This document shows positions 11,180 to 21,878 of a DNA stretch of 64,000 nucleotides, one piece after another. A program made the position numbers and the translations under genes. The DNA lies in NCBI GenBank assembly GCA_029255685.2, contig CM055313.2:76858641-76922640 (forward strand), read 5' to 3'. The notes beneath the pieces are model-generated. The model ran no database searches and had not been told where the DNA came from. It was given only the letters and a program-made list of their open reading frames with translations. The first letter of the stretch is position 1, and every line of letters starts with the position of its first letter. The DNA comes from Silene conica (lineage: Eukaryota > Streptophyta > Magnoliopsida > Caryophyllales > Caryophyllaceae).

Positions 11180-12495
11180 TGTAATACTCCGTATTTTGTT
11201 GTATTTTATTTTAATATCTTATAATTAGTTTGACGTGTTGATAATTATTTGAACGTGTGTATTCGATAGTTTAGTTATCGAATCAGTTTTACCGAATAAG
11301 TGTTTAGTAGTAAGACCGTGTTTAAATGATGCCGCTGGGCCTTGGAATGCGTGCAACCCTATGGCCCATATACGATACTTAACACAAAAGAGAAAAAAAT
11401 AGACAAAACACCAGATTACTTCCTCCTGCCGTCATATCTAACACAACACTAAACCCTATTCTTGACCTAGCAACACTCACACACCCACAATAGTCCCTGC
11501 CGCCACATCTGAGAGTAACAAGGAGGGTCGGTCGCGGTGGTTTAGGAGCCCTAGGGTGGTTCGTTTGCTAGAGCAATAAGGTATGCTCATCATTCCCTTC
11601 GTTTTCCTGTCCTTCCTTAGCAGTTTTTCGTGTGTAATCTGGCTAGTATACACGCCTAAGATTCCTGTTTTGTGCATTGATTTAATCTATGATATTTGTT
11701 AATTATGTGTGGGTCGTGATAGGGTCGTCGTTGACCTCCGTTGGCCGTCGAATATGGCGTGTATACGCTTGTGTCAGAGTCATCGTCTGAGAGTAGCAAA
11801 ACAGAGTGCTTGAACGCGGGTAAGTCGTGTGTGTTTTCGATGCGGTCTCTGGGCACGTATGGTTATGAGTATTGAGGTACTGGATTGCTGGTAGTCAGGG
11901 GTTGGAGTAGTGCTTTTCACGGTGGTTATGGTGCCTGGTGTTGGCGTTGGCAGTGGGTCTCGTGGTGGTAGCTATAATAGATCATAATTTGAAACAGGGG
12001 GAGGTTGCGTGTGGGGTCGCTGGGTTTGGTACGTCTGTGTGGTGGTTATAGGGAGAACCAGGCAGGGAGATGACCACCCCTGGAACCACCGTGAGTCAGT
12101 GGTGACAATGGTGGTGGCCAGAGGAGGTGTGGGTCACGGTGGAGAGAGAGAGAGGAGCGTGGAGAAGAGGGTGTTGGAGTTAAATGCTGAAACCAGAACA
12201 GATGACGCGTGTACAGGTGGTTTTAGGGTGGTCGTAGTGGTGGATGTGGTGGCCTCTGGCGGTGTCCAACGCATAGTAGGGATAGAGGGTAGTGTAGGTG
12301 AGATCATGAGGGCGGTGGTGGAAGCCGTGGGTGGCCATATTGGTGCTGGTAGGGGCGTGAGTATGAGTGTACGCGAGGTCAGTTTATGGTTTGTTGGTTG
12401 GGGAGTCGTGAGTCGTGGGGTTTGATCCTTGGATCAATGGCAAAGGGATTGTTGTTAGTTGTGTTTTATTATTATTCTTATTATTATTCTTATTC

Positions 12496-12542
<47 letters not shown>

Positions 12543-12607
12543 GTTAAAATTATTTTTATTATTATCTTTTTATTTAGTGTTATTATTTTACTATTATCGT
12601 TATAAAG
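11180..12607 (+). repeat. 3' LTR, U3 portion (matches 4621-6008)
   Basis: By eye there are no substitutions relative to the 5' LTR, only one extra A in an A run, one extra GA unit and a longer TTATTA microsatellite (12462-12542). The match stops abruptly at ATAAAGTC, where copia-type DNA begins. Confidence 0.85.
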
Positions 12608-13820
12608 TCAACCGACCGCTACAAGGGGTCGACCGACCGCTACAAGGGTCGACTGACCGACACAGCGACAGAAACGAGATTTTTCAAAATTTTTAAATAA
12701 AACTTATGAAAAACACAAAAGTAAAATTTTCATGGCCTTGGCTCTGATACCACTTGTGGGGGATAAAGCATGTATTCGCCCTAAACTTGCAGGATTATAA
12801 TGAAAATTACAGTTGTGATTATTGTCATAAGATAAATAAAAACATGAAAAAGAATACAACCTTGGGTCTTTGCTTGAATAGGCCTAAGAACAGGAATTAA
12901 AGCAAATTCCCTCCTATAACTTGCACCCAAGACTTTGTTAGAGATGATGCCGCGAGTGCTAGAAAATAACTCTCCAATTGCCTTGCAATATGGGGAGAGC
13001 CTTTAGGTTTTAGATGTGAGATCTGAGTTTTGGGAGAAGAATGCTCTCAAAACCCTAATTGTCAGAATTATGATTCAACAGTTACTGACATAAGGAGAAA
13101 GACTCTCCTTATGTAGCTACAAGGGGGGCGGCCGAATTGGTCTTGGGTAAGGGTGGGCTTTCTCCACTCTTACCTTATTCCTTTGCGTGATTCGACCCGA
13201 TTAGCTAAATATTGTTCGCGGGATTTTTATTATAAATCGTATACGTGTTATCAGGTATTAATGCAGTCGAGGTATTAATAATGGCCTGATAAAATTACGA
13301 TATTGTATAATTACCCAAATTAATATAACTGTTTATATTAATATGGGAATACAATATTTAATTAAATATAACCGTTTACATTTAATTTACGAATTAATCA
13401 TGTAATCCGTGTTAGCTAAAATTATTTAATCCGTATTAAATAATAATCTCAACATCTTATTGACTAATTTAATAGTCAATACCTCTGACTAACTGTTTAG
13501 TCGTATCCGACATAAATGTGACTGTATTTTCATACCTTCACATCTCTCAAACGTGTCCTATAGGTGTGACGTATAGGGACCAGTTGATCACCGCCATCCG
13601 TATGACAATAACGTCAAACTTATCTAGCAAGCCAACCGTTATTGATAAACGTGGATCAACTGGTAATAATACTGAAGTATGCCCTTGTGATCCTTAAAGA
13701 GATTTAATAAGTCATTGTACTTAATTGTCAAGGACACCAGCCCCAACAATCTCCCACTTGTCCGTACAAGGGTATGTGCAATGACGTTATCACACTACAT
13801 GTGGAGGACACAAGCTCCAA
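12608..13820 (-). mobile_element. Copia-type LTR with both PBS and PPT flanks, embedded in the gypsy 3' LTR
   Basis: A 992-bp LTR (12757-13748, minus strand, TGTTGGGGCTGG...CCCCCACA) matches the family of the solo LTR at 55228-56231. Its 3' side (12738-12754) has the primer-binding site TGGTATCAGAGCC and a piece of leader with GTCGACCGACC-type repeats (12608-12660). Its 5' side (13749 on) has GACAAGTGGGAGAT, a copia-style polypurine tract. One LTR bearing both internal flanks is the junction of a one-LTR circle or of a tandem array, not a normal insertion. The outer right border also ends ...CCAACA. Confidence 0.7.
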
Positions 13821-13821
13821 C

Positions 13822-15783
13822 AATGAGCTTTACTTGTATATGGTGATATGCATGCGGCTATATGATCCCTGAACCGCTAGGTAGAGATATAGTATAATGA
13901 TACGTGTACTGAGTTGATGAGCTATGGCTACCTAAAAGGATAGATGTAGGAGAGATATGATCATGATTGACTGGAATGGTTGGTAGAGTCAGCTATGTTA
14001 TGTCGTTATAGAATGTGGAACGAAGTTAAGTCTGATGGGTAAAGCTAGTAGACCGAACCGGATGTCGTGCCCGTTGATAATTGTCTGTATTGTCCTATGT
14101 GTGTATACACTTCTTATTTACATGCCTTACACTTTGCAAGAGTTTACTGATGGGCATACTAGGCAAACGTGATCGGAATTTGAGATTTATGATTTTTTTT
14201 ATGATTTTACTAATTGCTTTAGCAATCCCTGTCTAGTGATATGCGGAACGTGTTGCCCTAAGCCATAAATGACATGTAGCTATGTGTTACGTTCGTATAT
14301 ATGTGTACAAGTATTGAGTATTTGGTTGGTTCTCGAATTCTTGACTGTGCTCTAGATGACGATTAAAGTTGGAATGAGGAATGAATATTAATATGGTGCA
14401 ATGTCCATGCTTTAAATGATATGTCAACGCGTTTCGGAAGATGAATGGTTGAGTTTCGAGTTAGCAATGTAAAGTTGTAAAAGAACCAAATTGTTTTAAT
14501 AAGTTTCCTGGATGTTACCTTGTTTGTACAGGATGCCATCTTAAATGTGTTCCATATTTGAGTATGAAAATTTTATGTATGACAACCTCCTGAATTGGTG
14601 TTACAATGTTGTTGGTTTCATGATTAATAGGAGTTATATTTTGAGTGAAATAAATCTTTTAGTTGACCGTGGTTAGATTGTTGCTGCACAGTTCTGTTTT
14701 GACCCATCTTTTTATAAAAGAAATCATTTAAGACTTGGTTATTGGTTATGCTTATGCATAATTCCACCTCTACTGTTCAGAATGTGCGTTCACGTTTTCA
14801 AGATGATAGACCATATAAAATCTTAATGAGTCGTTATTTAGTTGTGATTCTTGCAAGTTGCCTAATTTTCTGTTGAATTGCTGTAAAGTTCTTGTTCAGA
14901 CCGACTGAGTTATGGAAATGGTACTAAATAATTTCCTTGGGATATGCATTCGATTCTTTTTCTATGATTAACTAGTCCGTTATACTTTCTAAAAACTATG
15001 ATCGCTCGCACGTTAGCTAGGCTGTTATTTAATTATGATTTGGTAAGTTGCTGCGTAATGTTTAATTGTTGAAATCGTGAGAGATAAAAGTTTCATACAA
15101 AGGTTTAATCAAATGTGATTTTAGTGATGTGACCACGTGATATCCTGATATGACATTAGTAACATGAATAATATACGTATGGTATGAGTATGAACCCTCA
15201 CTATATGATAGCGTAACCTTGTTTATTTCGTCAAGTTTAATATAGAATTGTTTCAATTATATGTCCAATTTTACGACCTCAAAATAACTATGTGCTACTC
15301 GTATGTGATGTCAAAAGCATGTTTATCTGAAAGGAGTCTTGCCAAGTGACAGAATGAAATTTAACTGGTCAGTTTATCAGCATGATATAGTAATCTAATG
15401 GTCATACATAATTGTGATTGTGACTATTTGAACAATGTGAATCTTGTTGATGTTCTTTCGTCTATTGATGGTTTATCACTGTCTAGTTTCCTGTGATTAT
15501 AAACTTTATCACTTTTCCAAGTATATTGTTATATCATACAGTGAGTTGCATATTGTTATATTTAGAATCTGATCATGATGTGTAAATTATTAAATGTTGG
15601 CATACGATTTATGGAAGTATTAGCCTTGTGATTGTTACTTATATCGTTAAAATTTTCATAATTCATGAGTGAAAAGAACACGGACTTAATAAAGAAGAGT
15701 CATAATACCTCAGTGTAGCCTTGTTTCAAGTTGTAGCTTGTAAAATTGTCTTTGACACATATTATATTGTCACAAACAACCCT
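13822..15783 (+). repeat. Second copy of the gypsy interior inside the 3' LTR
   Basis: From GAGCTTTACTTG this repeats the interior at about 7555-9508 in the same orientation, with scattered substitutions (for example in the stretches at 14190-14260 and 14455-14490). It ends with CACAAACAACCCTT and switches to LTR sequence within a short CCTT match. Confidence 0.85.
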
Positions 15784-16295
15784 TGTGAGCGGAGTTTATT
15801 TGGCGTTGGATCGGTGCGGAGTTTATTTGGCGTTGGATCGGTGCGGAGTTAATGGCCTTGTGAGCGATGCGGAGTTATTGGCCTTGTGATCGGTGCGGAG
15901 AAGGGATGATTTATCCCAATATATGTAATAGTGTTTGTTTATTTATTTTCCTCTACTCAACCTCGTGGTTGACCCTGTGTATTCGTGTGAAACCTGTGAT
16001 GATCCGTGATGGGGAGCAGTTTTGACAGAAAAGGTGGTGCTGTGGGAGCATGGGATGGCGTGAGCACTTGGATGGACCGACTTAGATGTAGTTCACATAC
16101 TTTGTAGTTATCAGTTGTACTTTAGTTTCCGCTGTGTAGTATTTGTAACATCGAAGATTAAATTTATCAGTTTTCTATAAAATACCTTGGTTTGAGTTAC
16201 TTTGTTATTCACTACCTCGGATTTTCCGGGATGGTAACAGCTCAATTTACTGAGGATGTCTTGCTAAAGGCTCCTTAATAAATCGGGGTGTTACA
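15784..16295 (+). repeat. 3' LTR tail (matches about 6515-7013)
   Basis: It carries the CGGTGCGGAG units and the LTR end GGGGTGTTACA followed by the aaggg target duplication. It shows about half a dozen substitutions against the 5' LTR in 0.5 kb, more than the U3 part does. Confidence 0.85.
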
Positions 16296-16300
16296 AAGGG

Positions 16301-17434
16301 TGTCAGGAAGGCCAATTGCCATTCAAGTACCTTGGGGTAACCATCAAAGCCACTCGTCTGAATCTTATACACTGTCAGCCACTGATTGACAAGGTTCTAG
16401 CTAGAATAAGAAGAATGGGGGCTAGAAAACTAAGCTATGCAGGGCGTTTGGTAGTTATAAAGGCTGTCTTGAACACTTTGCATTCATATTGGGCTAGCAT
16501 TTTTGTGCTACCTTCAGGCACTATAAAGAAGATTGAAAGTATATGCAGGAATTACCTCTGGGAAGCTTCAGGTGAGTACAACAGGTCTCCACTTGTGGCT
16601 TGGCACGAGGTATGTACTCCATATAATGAAGGTGGTCTGAATATCCTTCAAAATGCAGCATGTAATCGGGCTGCCATAGGCAAACTTTCTTGGTGGATCA
16701 TGAATGAGCCAGGGAAGCTCTGGGTACGCTGGATTCATGCCATTTATTTAAAGGGAGAACCATGGTTGGATTATAAGCCTAAGTATGACACTAGTTGGGG
16801 ATGGAGGAAGATATGCCAAGTCAAGGAGAAATTTAAGCAAGGGTATACAGATCAGGAATGGACAGATCAGAATGGGTATACTACTGCTAAGGGGTATCAT
16901 TGGTGCAGAGAAAGAGGCAATCTTATTGAATGGGGCAAACTTGTGTGGTAGAAATGGTCCTTACCTAAGCATAGATTCGTGGGTTGGCTGTATCAACAGA
17001 AGGCCATGAACACGAAAGCCAAGCTTTATCACCTGCAACTAATACAAGACAACTTGTGTTGTATTTGCCATAGGGAAGTAGAAGACCAGGAACATCTTTT
17101 CTGCAAGTGTGACTATAGCAGACTCATTATTGAATCAATGAGTACCTGGGTGCAGTACACTTTGCAGTCTCATTACTCTCATATCATGAATGACTGGAGA
17201 ACAAAACTAAGAGGAACTAAGTTGAAGAGGGGTCTAATGAATGGTGTTATCAATGCAATTGTATATCATATATGGTCCCAACGTAACCAATGCAGAGTGG
17301 AGGGTATTTTACTTCGACCAGAGGTTGTATGCAAGCGGATCAAAGACGAATTGCGAATTCATTTCAGGCATATAGTCAAGGGAGTGCTAAATACTAAAGA
17401 TAGAACTTATATGAAGCACATTCTAGTTACATAA
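16301..17434 (+). pseudogene. LINE-A ORF2, C-terminal part
   Basis: Continues ORF2 from 4620 across the gypsy insertion: GCQEGQLPFKYLGV follows the duplicated target. It includes the GARKLSYAGRLVVIKAV segment typical of plant L1 C-termini and a zinc-binding region CCICHREVEDQEHLFCKC near 17060-17110. A stop at 16951 replaces a tryptophan-type codon, judging from LINE-B, and the frame resumes to 17434. The 3' UTR ends at about 17531 with ACCAAAAAAA. Dead copy. Confidence 0.87.
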
Positions 17435-17693
17435 CTATGTTGTTTGAGGCATACATGTTGTAAGGTGCTGATTGTTATTAGTGTGTAATAGTTACTATTT
17501 GGTTATAATATACTTACATTTTACCAAAAAAAGAATATATAACCATTTTACGACAAAATGTACTAAATATTTCTTAATAAAATGGTACTATCAATTTCTT
17601 TTTGTTAAAAAGTGATAATGTTATAATATTTTATCATTAAATGATCATCTTTTTATCTTAATATATTACAAGTAACATTTTCTATTCTTATGT

Positions 17694-18163
17694 TGGATTG
17701 GTCTTAGAGATGAAACGGGTAACTTTGTTTTTGCTTTCTATTTCTCGTGTGGTATTTGCTCTTCAATGATGTCTGAGCTTCTTGCTCTTCTAGCTGGGTT
17801 GGAACATGCAAAATCTCTCAACATTAAGAATTTCATAATCCACATGGACAATGCTTCTTGTAACGATATTATCAAAGAAGATCAACTCACCAGTAATAGT
17901 CTCAAATTTATTGTCCAGCGATGCAAGGAATTAGTGAATGAATCTAATTGGTGACTAGAATTGAACATACATACAGAGAAACAAATAGAGTTGCTGACTA
18001 TCTAGCAAATCGAGGAGTATCATCAAGCACCACGTTTAGTTTCTACAAGTCCCAAATGCTGACTTACGAGTTATCCTTAGAGAAGATATATTTGGGGTTG
18101 TTATTCCCCGTGTAAAAATTAGTTTTTTTTATGGGGAGGTCTCTTTTAGTACCAAAAAAAAAG
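17694..18163 (+). pseudogene. LINE RNase H-like (RVT_3) fragment, 5'-truncated
   Basis: The frame GLRDETGNFVFAFYF...SELLALLAGLEHAK...IIHMDNASC is the start of a plant RVT_3 RNase H-like domain. After a one-base shift at about 17950 it continues RIEHTYRETNRVADYLANRG, the usual C-terminal signature. A 3' end with ACC plus nine A lies at 18153-18163. It is a separate short LINE insertion of a family with an RNase H domain, like LINE-C rather than LINE-A. No target duplication could be recognised. Confidence 0.75.
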
Positions 18164-18215
18164 AATTCTAATTTAGGGGACAAATCTATGTTTAAAATAA
18201 AGGGAAATTTTTCTT

Positions 18216-18346
18216 AACAGAAGATGCCCCCATTGACCCATTCAACTTGTTGGGGTACCATTGATGAGGCCAATGAAGGTGGAGAAGATGAGGACAACGT
18301 ATTGAGAGCAGCGAGAACCGAATCCGGAAGTCTTTACAATGATAAT
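18216..18346 (-). pseudogene. 3' flank of broken ubiquitin-like gene paralogue (outer piece)
   Basis: CCATTGATGAGGCC and the following about 70 bp match 25917-25985 beside the intact gene, and the homology resumes at 19908 on the far side of a solo LTR. Non-coding as far as can be seen. Confidence 0.6.
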
Positions 18347-19907
18347 TGATGCGTGCATTTTATATAGACTTTTTAGGCCATATTAGGACGCATTTCCATG
18401 CTTATTTCGTAGCGTTTTACTACAAATGTCCCCCGAATAGTCTACTTTGGTTTGTCTTGTGTTATTTGCAGATATGAACCGGAGAAGATCATAATCAAGC
18501 CTCAAACATGTCCCCATGCACGCATTTAGGAGAAGAGTTGAATCGGAGCTTGTTACTACCATCTTGAGATGCGCGTAGAGTAATGGAAGTCTATCGAGCG
18601 ACAGAAGAGCTTCACACCGCTAGTGCCTACTTTGAAGAGCCATAAATCGAGTTATAGAAATGATAATCGAGTGATTCAAATTGGAGATGAAAGCTTATCC
18701 TCTTAGCTTTCCAACGCCACCAAAAACGCTTAATTTGACTGAGTAACGAAGAAATGGCAGCCGTTTGAAGTTCAGTGCGCATTGCAGGAAATCTGTTCGA
18801 CAGATTCAGGATCGACCACTTTTGGTCGATATCTAAGTCGATCGACCACTGCTATAGTCGATCGACCACTTTTGGTCGATAGGAAAGTCGATCGACCAGT
18901 TCCCAGGTCGATCGACCAGTTTCTTTTCCGAAAGCCCAAGTTTAACCTAAGCCCATTAGGTCGTCGGATGGGAATCAGACTATTTCGTTTTTTAAGCAGC
19001 TTTTGAGTTCTTTTTAGACTACTTTTTACTTTAAACTTCACTTTTATCTTTTATCTTTTTATCTCTACTCTTAGATTTTACTCTAGAAAACTTGTAATCA
19101 GTAATCATTCGGTAGCATTTTCCTAGCTTTCAAGAACTCTACTTTGCCATTTGCGTTCGGTAATTTAATCTACCTTTGTTCTTTTTATTCTCATTTTCTT
19201 TACTCCTTGCTTTCTATTGTTTTATCCTGCAATTTTATTATCGCGATCATGTACTCCCTTTCCTTTATCTATTCTATCTCAATCGTTCCCTCCTTTATGC
19301 GTAGCTAATTCTCTAGACTAGGATATAGGTGATCCAATGATAATGTGACGGAGTTAGTTTAGGTTAGATCGGTTGTTGGTAATTTGTCTCTGTTGTTAAT
19401 TATGGCATTTATTTGTGTTTAATTGGTTAAGTCGACGTAGCTAATTACTCGTATGGTAAACCCCGACCTAAGATCGAAAGCCTGGTGAGGGTTAGACCTG
19501 TCATAAACATTAGAGTGCCCTAATAAGTTGCGAGAGCCCGTTAGAAGCATTCTAGGGCGAATAGCGATCCGAGAGGACCTTTTCACTACCCCTTAGACCG
19601 GTAATTGCGACTTATCTGCGACCTAAACCCCCTATCGTTACACAATCATTGGTGAACCGACTATCCTAGTTTTCTCTCCCTTATTGTTTTTACACTACTT
19701 TGTTTACGCTTTTCTTTTCTCTCATCCTTCACTACTTTTAGTTTAGTTAAAACAAACAATCAAAACCCCCAGAATCTGATTACCTTGACGGACTCTAGTT
19801 TAGCTTTTAGAATTCATATCTGTCTCCCTGTGGATACGATCCCGACTTCCTTACTACATTAGTTAGGCCAGTTGGTTATCTTTGATAGGGTTGCGACAGC
19901 CGTGTCA
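18347..19907 (+). mobile_element. Solo LTR (gypsy-type, 1561 bp), TSD ATAAT
   Basis: Starts TGATGCGTGCATTTTATA, ends GACAGCCGTGTCA and is flanked by ATAAT at 18342-18346 and 19908-19912. The 3' part has CTCCCTGTGGATACGATCCC, typical of Athila/Tat-like gypsy LTR ends (family knowledge). No internal sequence remains, so it is the product of LTR-LTR recombination. It contains the repeats at 18806-18926. Confidence 0.85.
18806..18926. repeat. GTCGATCGACC repeat cluster
   Basis: Five GATCGACCA/TTTGGTCGAT-type units, two of them forming ATCGACCA-CTTT-TGGTCGAT hairpins, separated by 12 to 25 bp. It resembles the GTCGAC-rich arrays at 826-861 and 12608-12660 although the host elements differ. Confidence 0.75.
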
Positions 19908-20640
19908 ATAATATAGCCAAGTTTCAGCTTAAGCGCAGCTCAGGAACTTACATTCCTATTCACCAGCTGATATATACATAAGAAAAGGAAAGCCTGACTT
20001 GAACGAGACTGTTTGATAAGAATCATGACCAAGTTACACAATTTGCAACCACAAGTAGATATAGGGAAGAAAAACGGGTCTTCTAATTCATCAGTCTTAC
20101 AGATGTTAAAGAGGTACCCGGCACTCGTGGATCCCGCTGCTTCAGCTGAACCTGCTGAGTTCTTCATTTCGTAATTTGAATCATCGCCTGCAAATATTTG
20201 GCCTATAAATCTAAGTTACATTCACTTTCCCAGACTGGCAAAACTAAAATGAATACGAACTACGGAATATACCTTTAACAGATCGCAATTAAAAAAATTC
20301 GAATCATGCGACCAAAACAGCCAACACTTGAAACTCTCAACTTACTTTCAAAATTCCAAATACCTGCTTTTGTATTCCCACCAATCTCCACTACTTTATT
20401 TCCTTTCTTTCAAATTCGTCAATTCCGCCTCTGTCTCAGGCAATTTTCCCAGTAAGTTTTCCTTCTGCTCATCAAATCCCTTCCTCAAGTCCTCCAGTTT
20501 CGCCTCCAGCTCCTGATTATACTCCAAGGCCTGCTTATGCTTCTTCACCTCCTCACCTCGGCTTTCTTGCTAAACTTTTATTCGGATACTAAATCATCCA
20601 ATTCGATAATTTTCAACTCCAATCTACGACGCTCAGTATT
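19908..20640 (-). pseudogene. Broken paralogue of the ubiquitin-like/coiled-coil gene, part 1
   Basis: Read on the minus strand, 20640 down to about 20350 matches exon 1 of the intact gene at 27784-28363: ERRRLELKIIELDDLVSE, a stop, then after a shift KHKQALEYNQELEAKLEDL and FDEQKENLLGKL. The exon is shorter than in the intact gene and has at least one stop and one frameshift. Sequence downstream to 19908 matches the intact gene's 3' flank, so the ubiquitin-like exon and most of the intron are absent. The copia element at 20641 splits exon 1; the remainder is at 25230-25434. Confidence 0.75.
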
Positions 20641-20769
20641 TATTAGGGCCGACATTTGTATTGTGTTGCCAAGGCCCACACTTTGTATTTAAAGGCATCA
20701 AAGCCACTCATTATCATCAAGCAATAAAACACAAAAAACAAATGAACAACTCTGTATTACGTTTCAACA
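20641..20769 (+). repeat. Copia 5' LTR, 129 bp
   Basis: Begins TATTAGGGCC and ends GTTTCAACA, directly followed by the primer-binding site. It is unusually short for a plant copia LTR. Confidence 0.9.
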
Positions 20770-20823
20770 TGGTATCAGTGACCTTCCATTAACCCACTCT
20801 TCCGCCTTCTTCAAAACGCCTCA

Positions 20824-21878
20824 ATGACAGGCTCCGACATCAAAAAACTTGATCCCTTATCTCCTTTCTCTCTTGCAAATCAGGAGGGTCCCGGACAATC
20901 CATCACACATATCCGTCTTCGTAGCGATAATTATGAAGAATGGTGTCGTTCTATGCGCACCTCTCTCAAATCCCGCCGCAAGTTTGGTTTCTGTGATGGG
21001 TCAATTCCGAAACCAAAAAGTGATGATTTCCTCTCTCAACAATGGGAGGTTGTCCATTGTACTATTGTCCAGAAGATAATGAACTCAATTGATGATTCCA
21101 TTCAAAAGTCAGTATCCTATACAGAAGACGCACGCGCTTTATGGCTCGATCTCGAAGAGCGTTTTAGCGTCGTTGACGGTTCTCGAATTCATGCCCTTAA
21201 AGAAAAACTCCATGACTGTCGCCAAACTAAAGGTATGACCGTCACCTCTTATTTTGGTGCCTTGAAAGTTCTGTGGGATGCCATCGCTAATTACGAACCG
21301 GTATTTGCTTGTAAGTGCGGTGACTGTAAATGCAACATCGCTAGAGATGCCTTAGCCCGTCAAGATTCAGAACGGGTACATAAATTTTTGATGGGTTTGG
21401 ATGCTACTCTTTACAAATCCATCCGTTCCCAACAATTGGGTCTTAATCCTTTGCCCTCCTTAAATCGCGTCTATCATTCTATTTTACAAGAAGAACGTTT
21501 GTTAGTTGCTGTTCCTCCTGTTGCAGACACGGCTGACGTTATGGCTTTTGCTCTTCGCCATAATCAGTCGTCCTCTGTTCCCAATACCAATCCTCCGGAT
21601 TGGCGTGTTTTAAGGGAGGCCGAGCGTCTAGAGCGGCGTAAAATTACTTGCACTTTTTGTCAGGCTCCAGGGCATGAGGCTACGGCCTGTTTTATTCGCA
21701 CTCAGAAATTCCCCGATTGGTGGGGCAATAGACCCAGGACACTTGAGGAATTACAAGCCAAACGTACTGCATCCAATCGTACTCCTGCTCGGGCGAATTT
21801 TCTTGGCAGTTCTGGTTCAGTTTCATCATCTGACCGACTAAGTGGTATGTCCTCTACTTGGGTAATCATATCGGGGCT
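20824..21878 (+). pseudogene. Copia gag, with start of protease
   Basis: From MTGSDIKKLDPLSPFSLANQ the product shows the copia gag core (SDNYEEWCRSM, ALWLDLEERFS, GMTVTSYFGALKVLWDAI, VHKFLMGLD). A CX2CX4HX4C zinc knuckle, CTFCQAPGHEATAC, lies near residue 276. Gag forms the virus-like particle and packages the RNA. The gag part itself is open. The frame then enters the protease, where the usual DSGA motif reads ISG followed by a one-base deletion at about 21875, so gag and pol are no longer in frame and the catalytic aspartate codon is changed. The start ATG is the first after the primer-binding site. Confidence 0.85.

Larger units (their letters stand above)
4621..16295 (+). mobile_element. 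Coding-less Ty3/gypsy LTR element (LARD-like), mosaic 3' LTR
   Basis: The element starts TGTAATACTCCG, ends GGGGTGTTACA and is flanked by aaggg on both sides. A tRNA-Met primer-binding site (TGGTATCAGAGC) follows the 5' LTR, and a polypurine tract AAGGGGGGAAGAC precedes the 3' LTR at 11180. The hairpin GAACTTCGGGACGAAGTTC beside the tract is typical of Tekay-type chromovirus 3' ends (family knowledge). The 4.2 kb interior (7014-11179) has no gag or pol frame, so it must depend on another element for movement. The U3 parts of the two LTRs differ only by short run-length changes by eye, which suggests a recent insertion. The 3' LTR has been rebuilt with foreign and internal DNA (12608-15783). 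Confidence 0.9.
1820..17531 (+). mobile_element. LINE-A: L1-type non-LTR retrotransposon, interrupted and decayed
   Basis: Two blocks, 1820-4620 and 16301-17531, form one LINE. The protein alignment runs straight across the gypsy insertion, and the duplicated 5-bp target aaggg sits on both sides (4616-4620 and 16296-16300). The left end is cut by the LTR ending at 1819. In order it carries the ORF1 C-terminal half, endonuclease, reverse transcriptase, a zf-RVT-like cysteine/histidine segment and a 3' end of the form acttacattttacc plus a short poly-A, the same 3' end as LINE-B. Several stops and frameshifts show it cannot be active. It is clearly related to LINE-B (40570-52097), a better preserved member of the same family. 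Confidence 0.9.
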
